From: Allomyces macrogynus ATCC 38327
Lineage: Eukaryota > Blastocladiomycota > Blastocladiomycetes > Blastocladiales > Blastocladiaceae
Length of the DNA stretch: 64,000 bases
NCBI GenBank assembly: GCA_000151295.1
Contig: GG745352.1
Location: 12,716 to 76,715, forward strand
Direction of reading: 5' to 3'
Position numbers and translations under genes: made by a program. The notes below the pieces were generated by a model. It did no database searches. It had not been told where the DNA came from and saw only the letters and a list, made by a program, of their open reading frames with translations. Below, piece by piece: positions 53,682-64,000 of this stretch; within the stretch, counting starts at the first letter, position 1, and each line of letters begins with the position of its first letter.

Positions 53682-54702
53682 GGATCTGGGGCTGGCAGTC
53701 TATCAATGGCGCACGGGAGCGCGGTAGGCGTGATCGCGCGGCGTGCGGCGGTGGAGAGGGTCCGGCGCGTCGGCAACAGATGCGGTTCGGTGCAGTCGAT
53801 CGGCTGGCGGACGGGACAGCGACGTGAAAGTGTATTTGTGGGGTCGGTATCTAACAAGCAAGTGGGGACGGTCCAGCCGGCCACGGGACCTGGACGGCAG
53901 TGGTCGTCGTCGGGCGTGAGGTTCGCCAGGTTGCAGGCAGTTGCGTGCAGTCGCGAGGGAAGGGCTGTCCTGCAGCCGGGATTCCTTGTCGACGACGACG
54001 AAATCGACGGTCTGGACAAGGTCAGCAAAGCGAAGGATAGTGTGGGGTGGGTCGAACCATCGAACCGACAACTGGCGCCAGCGTCCGCCACGGACCACAG
54101 CCGGGCCGCCCCGGAAATTCATGAAAAGACGGGCGTGGGCTCTCGTTGCCCAGGCGTCCGCACTCGCTTCGCACGGGCGACGTTGTTGGCGCGGCCGTGT
54201 TGGTGGTGGTCAACGTTGAGGTGGCGAAAGGACGACGTGAGGCCGACACCGACAGACGCTTCGTTCAGGCAAGTGCAGTGCGCCACGAGCGCCACCCAGG
54301 GACGACGCCACCGCTAATGACCTGCCTTTCCGGGAAACGCCTCAGCCCAGAAGCGCGAAAGGCGGCGAAACGCGAAACTGCGTGGGCACCTCTCGCATGC
54401 TGTTTTAAGTATTTGCCTGTGCTCCGTGCGGTGGCGACGCACGCGCCAACGCCTGACTGGATTTTACCGCAACTTTGATACCCCGGCTTCGGCAACAGCG
54501 CCGTCGGCGACACGGACTCTAACCTGTGCACCACGTCGACGCGCTCAACCACGACCAGCGGCCAACACGGCACGCGCACCCCCCGCATTCTCGCGTGCGG
54601 CTGCTGCAATCTCGATCTAGCCTTCCAACCGCGCAAATCCGGCTTCAATTGCGCGAAAAGGATCCGTCCAAAGCCAGCAACCCCACTCCACCGACGACCA
54701 CC
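53682..54702. promoter_or_regulatory. Divergent intergenic region, SH3 protein / Raptor
   Basis: About 1 kb between divergent genes. The ORFs here are shadows without domains. Confidence 0.5.
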
Positions 54703-57700
54703 ATGGTTCTCCCAACCGACCCGGACGATCCGACCTCAGGCGTGCGTTCCACCGCAATCGCCACGCAGTACCGCCGCCGGTTCTTGCCCGTCCGGCCCGC
54801 CACACACTCGTTGGCACGCGCCAGCCTCCCCCTCGCGCAACGCGCTCCATCACTGCGCTCGCTGCGCTTCCAAGGCAACGGCACTGCCAGAGACGACGAA
54901 GACCACGACGACGCCGACAACCCGAACCGCGCCATTGGCGAATGGCGCACGCGCGACCGCGTCAAGACCGTCTCGGTCCTGATCTCGCTGTGCATGAACA
55001 TTGGCATTGCTCCACCCGACGCGCCTAAACCGGCGCACGCCGCCAAACTGCAGGCTTGGCTCGATCCCTTCTCGCAAGCGCCCAACAAGGCGCTCGACGC
55101 GATCGCCAAGGCGTTGCAGGCGCAGTACGAGGTCTGGCAACCGCGCGCGCGGTACCGGCTCTCCACGGACCCAACGCTCGAGGACTTGAAAAAGCAGTGC
55201 TGCTCGCTGCGCAAAGGCGCCAAGGAAGAGCGGATTCTGTTCCATTACAACGGACACGGCGTGCCGCGGCCAACGCCGTCGGGCGAACTGTGGGTCTTCA
55301 ACAAGGGGTACACGCAGTACATTCCCGTCTCGATCTACGATTTGCAGACATGGCTTGGCGCGCCGTGCATCTTTGTCTACGATTGTTCGGCTGCCGGCAA
55401 TATCTTGCTCTCGTTCAACCAGTTTGCCGCGCAGCGTGATGCCGAAGTACGCCAGCACCTCGAGTCGCTCGCTGCGCAGCACCAGCAGCAGCAGCAACTC
55501 GCTGCGTCGCCACCACCGTCCACGGCCGACGGTGCTGCCGCCGCTGCTGCTCCCGCGGGTTCCGCTGCACCAGCAACGTCGGCACCACCATCGATTCATG
55601 GCTCCGTCGCCGCGCCCTCGCTCCCGCAAACACCGCCCGTCACGTTCCCGGCCTTCTCCGACTGCATCCAGCTCGCGGCGTGCGGTCCGAACGAAACGCT
55701 CCCCTGGAACCCGGACCTGCCCGCCGACGTCTTCACCGCGTGCCTGACGACTCCAATCCAAATGGCGTTGCGGTGGTTCCTGCTGCAAAACGCGCACGCG
55801 CGCAAGCACGTCACGGCCGACATGGTCGCGCGCCTCCCCGGGCGGCTCAACGACCGCCGCACGCCGCTCGGCGAACTCAACTGGATCTTCACTGCTGTGA
55901 CCGACACAATCGCGTGGTCGGTGTTACCGCGGGACATGTTCCGTCGTCTGTTCCGACAAGACTTGATGGTGGCCGCGCTCTTCCGCAACTACCTGCTCGC
56001 GCACCGCGTCATGAAAGCCTACGGGTGCCACCCCATGACGACCCCCGCGCTCCCGGCGGACACAGACATGCACCCGATGTGGGCCGCGTGGGACATGGTC
56101 GTGGACCTGTGCATCGACCAGTTACCGGCGATGCTGGCCGCGGAACGCTCGGGCATGCCGTTCGACTACGTGAACGCCACTTTCTTCGCGGAACAGTTGA
56201 CCGCGTTTGAAGTGTGGCTCAATCAGGGCGCCCTCACGACGCGGCCGCCGCTGCAACTCCCGATCGTCCTGCAAGTGCTTCTCTCGCAGTACCACCGGCA
56301 CCGTGCGCTGATCATCCTGTCCAAGTTCCTCGACTTGGGCCCCTGGGCGGTCGGTGAAGCACTGCAAGTCGGGATTTTCCCCTACGTGCTCAAGCTGCTG
56401 CAGTCACCCGCGCCCGAACTCAAGCCGGTGCTTGTGTTTATCTGGACGCGGATTTTGGCCGTCGACCCGGGCTGCCAGCAGGACCTGATGAAGGATAACG
56501 TGTTCACGTATTTCCTGCACGTGCTGTCACCGACCGTGCACATGGCTACGTCGCAGGACGTCTCGGAACACCGCGCGATGTGCGCGTTTGTTCTCTCGAC
56601 GCTGTGCCACGGGTACCCGACGGGCCAGCTTGCCTGTCTGCAGAACTCGGTCCTCCCACTGTGTCTGCTCTACTTACAGGACCATGACGACCTTCTGCGC
56701 CAATGGTCGTGCATTTGTATCGCGCAAGTCTGCCACCAGAACCCGGAAGCCATCTTAGCCGCGTACCACGAGGGCGCGCACGTGAAAATTGCACAGAGTC
56801 TCGCAGATACGGTGGTCGAAGTTCGTGCCGCCGCAGTCCTTGCGCTCGGCACGTTTCTGCAACTGTCGTCGCCTCAATTGCAGGCGCTCGCGGTCGAGAT
56901 CGTCAAGGCGTTGCTGCCGTGCATGGCCGACCCGGCCGCCATGGTCCGCACCGAAGTCGTGATTGCGCTGTCGTGCTTTGTCACGCACCACCGCCCGCGA
57001 CTCGAGGCCGCGGTGGACCGGTTGCTTACGGCGCGCGCGGCCGAGGCGAAAGCGGCGGCGACGGCGGCCGCAGCAGGAGTAGGGCCGGCGAATGCGCGAG
57101 CGGCGAATGGGACGAATGCGCGCGGTGCATCGCGATTGGCGGCGCTCGTGTCGGTCCCGACGGCCGACCCGCTCGAGGCGCTGACGTCGGCGGTGCTCAA
57201 GTTGCTCTTGGTCGCGTCAGTGGACCCGGATGAGCACGTGGCGATGCTTGCAAGGGGGATGGTCGATGCGATAGTGGCCAAGTCGGACTTGTTCCCGCCG
57301 TCGTCGACGCTGTTTGAGCAGCTGAGGAAGTATTTTGCAAGGCCGCAGATTCGGGTACGTTTTCTTCGGCGACGTGCGAATTGGGAGTCCGGGGGACTGA
57401 CCTTCAACATTCGTCGTGTAGCCCGCCGAGTGCCGACTGCCGGGCAGCGTCCGCGACCTCGAACGGCGGTGGACATTCGAGCGCAACCGCGCGCAATTCC
57501 TCGGGTCGCGCGAAGCTTACCCGACGGTCCCGCGCGGCACGACCTGGACGCAAGCCGTGTACATATCGCACCCGGATGGTCCCGTGCGCGCGTTCCGGTT
57601 CCACGCGTTCGAAGACATGCTCGTGTCCGCGTCCAGCACGCACCTGTCGGCATGGGCCGTGCACACCGACAAATCCGACCTCGGGAGTACCGTCACGGAA

Positions 57701-58693
57701 CCGACGGGCCAGGCGGTCTGGCGACTCGAGAACAATTCGCCCGCGGCCGCGATTACCGCGCTCGATCTGATCAACGAGGACGGGTACAGCTTACTCGGTG
57801 TGGGCACGAACGACGGCGTCGTGCGGCTCTGGCGCGACGTCGTGCCCTACCGGTCGGCATACTCGGACTTCCGCCCGCCACCGACCGTCGCGGCCTCGTG
57901 GCGCGCGCTGCCGGACTTGATCAAGCCCAAGTCCGCGGGCACGTCGTCGGGCGTGGTGCTCAAATGGATTTCGGCGCTGTCGAGTCTGGCGGTCGCGGGC
58001 GACGCGCGCACCGTGAAAGTGTGGGACTTGGAGCGCGCGACGTGCCTACGCGACGTGCACACGCAGTCGGCGATGCCCGTGGCCGCCGTAACCTGCGACG
58101 TCCTGCGCGCGCCGCACGTGTTGGTGATTGGCAACGGCGACGGCGCCGTGCGTGTTCTCGACATGCGTGCCGGGCCCACACAGGCGGTGGTCATGACGCT
58201 GCGCGAACACCGCGCGTGGGTCGTGGGCGTCGACGTCCAGCAAGGGTCGCCGTGGGATACGGATAACCCCGGTGCTGTCGGGACCGCCGGTGCGGGTGGA
58301 TTGGGGCTGCACATTGTCTCGGCGTCGGCGCACGGCGACGTCAAGTGCTGGGACCTGCGCCGCGGCGGGCGGTCGGTACGGTCGATAGACGCGTACGCGA
58401 ACGCGTCGCTCGCGACACTCGCGGTGCATCCGTACGTGCCGCTCGCTGCGGCCGGGTCGGCGGCGGGGCAAGTAAAATTGCTGGATGTCGCGCTGGAACC
58501 GGCAGTGGGGGAGGATCCTGTGCGCGCGACGATCACGCATTATGATGGGTTCCTTGGACAGAGGTTGGGGAAGGTAACGGCGACGGCGTTTCACCCGTTG
58601 GTACCGACGCTCGCCGTCGGGGCCGGCGGGACGGGAGCGGTGCAGGGGAGTGCGGGGGCGGTGGTGAGCGTGTACCGTGCGACGGGTGGGTGA
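54703..58693 (+). CDS. KOG1: Raptor / Kog1, TORC1 scaffold
   Basis: Raptor recruits substrates to TOR kinase complex 1 at the vacuole or lysosome. Two exons, 54703-57354 and 57422-58693, phase 0, give 1307 aa, with a typical ATG context (accaccATG). The N-terminal caspase-like RNC domain has TVSVLISLCMNIGIAPPDAP, AIAKALQAQYEVWQPRARYR, RILFHYNGHGVPRPTPSGEL, WVFNKGYTQYIPVSIYDLQT and FVYDCSAAGNIL, with the His and Cys of the pseudo-dyad visible. HEAT/ARM repeats follow (QLPIVLQVLLSQYHRHRALI, FPYVLKLLQSPAPELKPVLV, SCICIAQVCHQNPEAI). A Gln/Ala-rich insert interrupts the RNC domain and an Ala-rich one the HEAT region. After the intron, seven WD repeats include DGVVRLWRDV, RTVKVWDLERATCLRDVHTQ and HGDVKCWDLRRGG. 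Identification is secure. Confidence 0.96.
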
Positions 58694-59620
58694 GGTGTGG
58701 CAGGGAAGATTCGGCGTTTTAGGATTTCGTTGCTAGAGCCTTTGTAATATTGGAGTGTCTCGGTTGACGCTAATTTGAAGTGCTCATCAGATTGGTGATC
58801 GCATCGCGCTCGAGCATGGCGCTGTTGGTCCCCTCATGGCGAGGTGTCGTGCGAGGACGGTCATGACCATCGACACTTCAAACGCGAGCGCCAGGGCTGA
58901 TCACGGCCCAACAAGGTTGTTGCTTGACGATCCCAAAAGTGGGCGCATCACATCGCGCGCCAGGTGTATTGCCGAGGATGCACGACGGAGTTTGGATCAG
59001 GGAACAGTAACGTGTCGCTTTCGTTCTATGGTGCAGACCACAATGAACCTTCTGGATTGGTTATTTACACACCACTCCTCGCTCACTCCACCGCTGATAT
59101 TTTTACTGCCCGCAATAATTAATAGTAGTTGTGCGCTACTTCCAGAAAAAAAAGTCCCCAGATTTCTAGCCCACTGGGGGCCGAGAAAAAGCAGCTGCCA
59201 TGTTGTGGTCAGAGTGTCCTGGACTGCAATCGCAAAAGTGGGAGCACGGTCGATGCGCGCCATCAATACAAACCGATTTCACTCTGTTTGGTCTGAATCG
59301 GAGGTGATTTGAAGGCGTTGATAGATTTGGAGTGAGCGGTTGGTCGGCCTTGATCTCAATGGTGTAAGTGACACAGCAGCGCCACTTTCTGAACACACTC
59401 GCAATCACCCAACATCGCTCTCAAAGCACACCCCGACCTGCCGCAATCTCTCCAGTATTTTTAAAAGTTCTTTTTGGCCAAGTTTTGACACAAGAGGCAG
59501 TGTAGTCATTCCAACAAAGATCACAATGGCCCCAACAACTGGGCATGCCTGTGGCGTCATTGCACAGCACAAGGGATTGGGAAATCAATTCACCTCCATT
59601 CCACGGCCAGTCGATGCCCC
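58694..59620. other. Gene-free stretch
   Basis: About 930 bp of lower GC between Raptor and the transposase relic. No supported frame and no clear terminal inverted repeat were found. Confidence 0.45.
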
Positions 59621-60175
59621 ATGATGCACAAGACTGCACTACTCTTTGGGATTCATGATCCAGACCTGCTGAAGCTTTATGTCAACCTGGTGACCACGAT
59701 CCCACAGCTCCATGGCCGAAATTTAGATCCGCTCGACGTTGGTCGCATTGTTGCCATGTGCAACTACATTGAAGCGATATTTATTGGCATGCGCAACATG
59801 GACGCACACAACAAGGCAGTGCTTGCTGTCTGGAAGAACAAGATCACCTACTTGGCCAAACAGATTCCATCCTGGTTCTGCTTGGACCTGAACGATGGCA
59901 CACTGCCAGGCTCCCACCATGGCAAGGTTAAGCCTAAACATTGGATTCTTGATGATGCAGAGCTGCAGCAGTGCATGCTGGAATGGTTGCAGAGCCAGCA
60001 GCATGCGGCTCTCACGCCAAAGAACTTCCAGGCTTTTGTCAACAATGTGATTGTGCCAGAATAGCAGCACCAGAATGCTGCTCAACATGCAGGGGCTGTG
60101 GCCAATGCTGCAACGACAGCTGCGTTTGCATTGGCGTCAGCAGCAGCCACAATGGCCACAGTTGCAGTTGCAGGT

Positions 60176-60192
60176 GGGGGGGGGGGGGGGGG
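60176..60192. repeat. Poly(G) tract, 17 bp
   Basis: An uninterrupted G17 inside the transposase relic, at the point where the reading frame shifts. Confidence 0.95.
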
Positions 60193-61030
60193 TCCCACAG
60201 GTTGCTGCAGGTACAGCATCAACTCCTGCTGCACATGTCGTGGCAGCAGCACAAGCTACCACTGAAACTGCATGTGCTGATCGTGTTTCCGCACCTTCTC
60301 CACCTGTAAATGTTGGCAATGGGGGCCATGAGGCAATGGACGTCAACATCATGCTGCCAGAAAATGCAATAGACATGGATGTGCCATGTGCTGTTGTCTT
60401 GGATCCACATGCTGTTGGTGATGACCACGACCCAGAGAACGAGGTTGATGAAAAGGATTATCACGACAATGACGAAGACAATGAGGATTTTGAGGATCTG
60501 GATCGCATCATCAGGACAGCTCACTGCTGGCTCCAAAGTCTTGGATAAGTGCACTTTCGTGAAACCAAGGGTTCCGACACAGATGGGCACGAGCTGCCTG
60601 ACATGGTGGCTGCGCGCGCTGCGTACATGGGCCTCATGGAGAAGCTCGACCCATTCATGGTCACAATCGATGGCCAGAGCAACATTCGCATGCCGCCCAA
60701 TGTTCATGCGGGAATGCCTATCTTTGTGCGGGTGTACCACGATAAAACGACGTTTTCGGCCAACAATGGCAAGAAGGTGATGTGGCACTTGGATGGCACG
60801 TTTGGCAGGGTTTACAAGGACAAGGGCCAGGGCACCGTGATCTCAGCCTTTGTGTGTGTACGTACATGCTGCGGCATTTTTGATTGCCTGCATTACCAGC
60901 GCTCAAAATGTCAGGACGAAATGACTGCTCGATTGGGGATGCGCAAGCGTGCAATTCTTTGTGGCAACAGACGATCCGCAGGGGGGGCGAGGAAATATGT
61001 GAGGTGGAACGATTGTCAGAGCAGGATATT

Positions 61031-61072
61031 GTGGTGGTGGTGGTGGTGGTGGTGGTGGTGGCGGCGGTGGTG
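61031..61072. repeat. (GTG)n microsatellite
   Basis: About 14 gtg/gcg triplets at the end of the transposase relic. Confidence 0.95.
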
Positions 61073-61080
61073 TCGTTGAA

Positions 61081-61427
61081 GAACAGCACTGCATGAAGAG
61101 CTTGGGTTTTACACGCGGGCGGCACGACCTATCCACCATCGTGACGCGGTTCACTTGCTCGATCTCTGTCGTGGTTGCAACATCGGGCCAACCACGCCAG
61201 TCAGTAGGCGTCCGCGAACGTGATCAGCAACTTGAAAATGAGAAAAGTGAGTTGGACGGAACTTCTTGTCTTGTTTTGCGCACTGCCATCATTGGGACTG
61301 GTCGATCTCATGAGACTGCATGGAACGGGACCGCACCCGGCGCGACGAGGCCTTTTGCCACACTCCCCGCATTTCCACCACAGCCACGATCAGCGCCTTT
61401 TCCTGACGCCAGCACGCCGATCCAGCC
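61081..61427. promoter_or_regulatory. 5' flank of LRR copy 3
   Basis: About 350 bp between the transposase relic and the LRR gene. No other feature. Confidence 0.4.
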
Positions 61428-63191
61428 ATGACACTCCACTGCTTGCCCATCGACGTGCTCAACCATCTGGCGCACGTGTTGGCCATGGGCACGCGCGACG
61501 AACACGCCGCGCTGATGGAGCTCGCTCTTGCCGCACCCATCTTTCACGCTCCGTGCATGCGCGCTGCCATTCGCACGACCACTGCGAGCTTCATCAGCAC
61601 TAGCACAGTCTGGTTTGACCGTCAGGAGCAAGACCAGGTGCACCTGTCTGCGTCCAGCGTCAAGACGTTCGTGCGCGCGGCCAAACAGCTGAAGAGTGAC
61701 CAGTGGTACTTGGTGCTCGTTTTGCGCGGCGGCAACCGCGCGCCGGTGCTGCAGCCGCAACACCTGAGCACACACGATCAGGACTGGCCGGTTCGAGCGT
61801 TTCGCCGCTGGTCGCTGCTACCCGTGCCGTTTCGGCAGATTTGCAACTTTTACATGTACTTCAATGACCGTGGGCGCGGCGAGGACCGCGACGAGGACGA
61901 GGACGAAGACGAGTATTCTTCTCTTCAGACGCAAACCATTCCTCCATTTTGCCGCCACTTGGCCTTGAGCGGTCGTGTGCCGTGGGAGGCTCTGAGATTG
62001 CCATCGTCTCTCGTGCAGCTCGATCTCTGGCGCGATGTGGTGCTCCCGGACTCACGCCTGGCGCGCAATGTGTTCACCCGTCTCCCTCGCACTCTCCGGG
62101 CCCTGAAGATTCATACGCTTGTGCGTGCTCGCTCTGACGAAAGCGCTCTGGCCGTGCTGCTCGATCACGTTCCCAAGAAGACTGTGCGGTTCTTGGACGT
62201 CGCACTTGGGCCAGATAAGCCGCTCGCCCTTACTGTTGGAGCTCTGGCCAGGTTGATTGCGCGGTCACCCGGCCTGACTCGCCTTTCCATCGACGGCTGC
62301 GATCGCTTGTCGTCGTGGGACCCGACAGTACTTTCACTGCTCCCGCGCAAAGGCATGCGGGACTTGAAGCTGCTGTTCGCGTACGGGATGATGCCAAGTG
62401 GCGACGACGTCATTGCCCTCGCGCAGATTGCCGCTGGCTTGCCCACGACTGTCGAGTCGTTTACCTGGTCCATGGCTCAGTCCTGGCGGCGTGGCCAGCT
62501 GAATGACACGACTGTGTTGCACCCAATTGTTGCTCACTTTCCACTCGCAACGCGTAGCCTGTCTTTGGAGTTCCCAACTTGGGATGCGGTCATGGGAGCA
62601 TCACTGCCGCTCACGCTGCCGCTGCAGTCGCTGCACCTCGAATTTGCACCGAGGTCCGAAAAGACGAGTGACTTCTTGGCCGGCCTTGTTGCAGTTGTGT
62701 CGCGAATCCCGGCAACTGTGGTTGACTTGACGCTCCAAGAGTGGCCGATTGGGAGTGGGACGCTCGTCCTGCCCGCGCTTGCACAGCACTTGCCGCCGCG
62801 CATCGTGTCATTGACACTCGGACATTGCAGACTGACGAGTGCCGATTTGGAGCAGTTTACGTGGCCGTCGACGCTGCGCCGACTTGATCTCGGGGGAAAT
62901 GGGCTGACGGTTGGGCCTGCTCGCTTGCCCAGCCGACTCCAGGAACTCGACTTGAACGCCACTTTCCTGAGCGACGGGGATTGTGAATGGATTGCCGGGC
63001 TGCCGTTGTCGCTTGAGCGGCTCGTCCTGAGTGGGAATCGGGTGGGTGATAACGTTGCCGGCGCTCTGTGCAAGTACGCGCAAAAGGGGGGAGCACTGGC
63101 CAAGCTCGAGCTGAGCGACACTGCCATGTCGCAGAAGGCGGTGGCCGATTTATCCAAGGTTGTCGCTGTGGTCGTGGCTTACAGGGTTTAA
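61428..63191 (+). CDS. LRR protein with F-box-like N terminus, lineage-specific family (copy 3)
   Basis: An intronless gene of 587 aa, paralogous to the 33.9-kb gene along its full length. MTLHCLPIDVLNHLAHVLAM is F-box-like, followed by MELALAAPIFHAPCMRAAIR (family motif), WYLVLVLRGGNRAPVLQP, RRWSLLPVPFRQICNFYMYF, and a local acidic insert (RDEDEDEDE) missing from copy 1. The C-terminal half has irregular LRRs: WDAVMGASLPLTLPLQSLHL, RIPATVVDLTLQEWPIG, WPSTLRRLDLGGNGLTVGPA, LPSRLQELDLNATFLSDGDC and LPLSLERLVLSGNRVGDNVA. No signal peptide or membrane helix. Function is unknown. Confidence 0.8.
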   Translation: MTLHCLPIDVLNHLAHVLAMGTRDEHAALMELALAAPIFHAPCMRAAIRTTTASFISTSTVWFDRQEQDQVHLSASSVKTFVRAAKQLKSDQWYLVLVLRGGNRAPVLQPQHLSTHDQDWPVRAFRRWSLLPVPFRQICNFYMYFNDRGRGEDRDEDEDEDEYSSLQTQTIPPFCRHLALSGRVPWEALRLPSSLVQLDLWRDVVLPDSRLARNVFTRLPRTLRALKIHTLVRARSDESALAVLLDHVPKKTVRFLDVALGPDKPLALTVGALARLIARSPGLTRLSIDGCDRLSSWDPTVLSLLPRKGMRDLKLLFAYGMMPSGDDVIALAQIAAGLPTTVESFTWSMAQSWRRGQLNDTTVLHPIVAHFPLATRSLSLEFPTWDAVMGASLPLTLPLQSLHLEFAPRSEKTSDFLAGLVAVVSRIPATVVDLTLQEWPIGSGTLVLPALAQHLPPRIVSLTLGHCRLTSADLEQFTWPSTLRRLDLGGNGLTVGPARLPSRLQELDLNATFLSDGDCEWIAGLPLSLERLVLSGNRVGDNVAGALCKYAQKGGALAKLELSDTAMSQKAVADLSKVVAVVVAYRV

Positions 63192-63629
63192 TGCGGCCAG
63201 TTTGGTGTTCCTTGGTTGCGACGAGCCACTTCATCATGTTCATCCATGCTGCTGCATGTCGTGGGCCGGCCGGTCCTTGAATGAACTTTTCAGCAAACTC
63301 CCGCCATTTCGGCTCGTGGCGGTTTTGGGCTTCAAACCCGATAGCGGTTGCAATTTACATTTATTTGTCCGCCGGCCGCAGGGGAGGCTTGTCTGCCGCT
63401 TGTGGTCGACCCCACCATATTCCCGTTCTGCTTGCGCCATGTCCAGCGGATCCTGTTGCTGTTGAATCAGAAGCTCAATGTGACACGAGTCTTTGGCCAG
63501 GCTATCTGTGTGTCAGTCGGCTGTCTCTCATGTCCAATCGGTCAATCGGTCAATCGGTGCCGATGCGGAAGCGGGTGGGGTGGACAGTGTGCGAAAAAGG
63601 GGGACGCATTTGGAATCACAAGTCAAAAA
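63192..63629. other. Gene-free convergent region
   Basis: About 440 bp between two convergent stop codons. A short tandem repeat, tcaatcgg, occurs three times near 63536-63557. Confidence 0.5.
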
Positions 63630-64000
63630 TTACATGCAGCTCAATACATATCCGTCCGGTGCGATCTTGCGCAGCCTCGCGACAAACAGCCCGCTCGTTT
63701 GCGACCGCAGCGGGTCCATGCGCAACGCAGCGTTCTGAACGCCGGCAATCTCGACGCGGCACGCATCGGGCAAGCCAACGGGCACGTCGATTGGGTCAGG
63801 CCGAGCATCGAGGGCCTCGTCGAGGAACCGTTCCACGATGGCCTCGTTTTGGCGGCGCGAAAGACTAGAGGGAGGGAGCGGTGAGCCTACAGCATTCAAA
63901 ATGCCCCATCAAAGCAAGCGCGCGAACCTGCACGTCGAGTACACGAGAATCCCACCCGGCTTTAGCAGTCTCCACCCATTGCGCAAGAGCCGGCGCTGGA
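63630..64000 (-). CDS. RNA cytosine-C5 methyltransferase, NOL1/NOP2/NSUN family (C-terminal part)
   Basis: Partial gene running off the right edge. Exon 63928-64000 and exon 63630-63864 join to give LLKPGGILVYSTCSLSRRQN, which holds the family's second active-site region (the Cys of STCS), then EAIVERFLDEALDA and an ending HH-type strand SGLFVARLRKI. The usual enzyme methylates C5 of cytosine in rRNA or tRNA using SAM. LVYSTCSL followed directly by R.QNE..V resembles the NSUN3/NSUN4-like mitochondrial members, but that is tentative. The catalytic TC motif and N terminus lie outside the window. Confidence 0.8.

Larger units (their letters stand above)
59621..61080 (+). mobile_element. Decayed DDE transposase
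   Basis: A fungal DDE-transposase-type frame broken by at least three lesions. The first part (59621-60061) has KQIPSWFCLDLNDGTLPGSH, HWILDDAELQQCMLEWLQ and TPKNFQAFVNNVIVPE, ending at TAG 60062. The frame continues through an Ala-rich stretch to a G17 run that shifts it. The next part (to 60548) has an acidic segment and DLDRIIRTAHCWLQSLG, with an in-frame TAA. It resumes as HFRETKGSDTDGHELPDM and FVRVYHDKTTFSANNGKKVM, the YHDE-type first catalytic motif with Lys in place of the usual Glu. The rest of the catalytic domain is lost and the sequence runs into (GTG)n. No terminal repeats or target duplication were identified. Confidence 0.75.

Noticed and set aside
54526..54702. Upstream extension of the Raptor frame
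   Set aside because: The frame is open from 54526 but that first codon is a non-AUG candidate; ATG 54703 in accaccATG is the better start.

Overview
This window is nuclear DNA from a GC-rich, intron-bearing eukaryote. The best fit is an early-diverging flagellated (zoosporic) fungus. The fungal signs are a division-2-type chitin synthase, a Zn(II)2Cys6 zinc cluster, a single-pass membrane protein with a C-terminal SH3 domain, and a b5-fused delta-9 desaturase. The flagellar signs are an outer-arm dynein light chain 1 and a WDR49/WDR64-like EF-hand/WD40 protein. Introns are short (mostly 50-120 bp, GT..AG). A Blastocladiomycota- or Chytridiomycota-like source is an inference from gene content only; the sequence does not name a species. 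One run of exactly 100 N (10724-10823) is a scaffold gap.

Layout. 1-1130: two minisatellites and a 13-bp-arm palindrome that ends an MCH1-like transporter after its first half. 2.2-33.1 kb: compact, conserved housekeeping genes on strictly alternating strands: MCH1-like (-), LSM4 (+), MAK16 (-), zinc-cluster factor (+), EF-hand/WD40 protein (-), MFSD1-like transporter (+), two-domain ZNRD2-like protein (-), WRAP53/TCAB1 (+), V-ATPase subunit C (-), PEX10 (+), NmrA-like relic (-), ChaC gamma-glutamylcyclotransferase (+), TFB5 (-), Leu/Glu-type dehydrogenase (+), small Lys-rich protein (-), axonemal LC1 (+). 33.9-39 kb: a lineage-specific LRR protein, a frame-disrupted chitin synthase and a broken LRR paralogue. 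39.4-46.3 kb: desaturase, an unknown tail-anchored protein, frataxin and EMC8/9, the last two with stop codons 24 bp apart. 46.4-49.6 kb: an AT-richer relic zone with several tRNA-like B-box repeats and a decayed copy of the gene next to it. 49.7-58.7 kb: an unknown protein, the SH3 membrane protein and Raptor. 59.6-61.1 kb: a dead DDE transposase. 61.4-63.2 kb: a second intact LRR gene. 63.6-64.0 kb: the end of an RNA m5C methyltransferase.

The genes do not form one pathway. They cover RNA and ribosome metabolism (LSM4, MAK16, WRAP53, NSUN-like, TFB5), organelles (VMA5, PEX10, frataxin, EMC8/9), the flagellum (LC1, WDR), lipid and wall synthesis (OLE1, CHS) and TOR signalling (Raptor). The main observations are the strand alternation, two micro-exon genes, an LSM4 with both RGG and poly-Q tails, a ZNRD2 protein with two zinc modules, the tRNA-like repeat cluster with a nearby decayed duplication, and several single-base frame breaks that could be real decay or assembly error.
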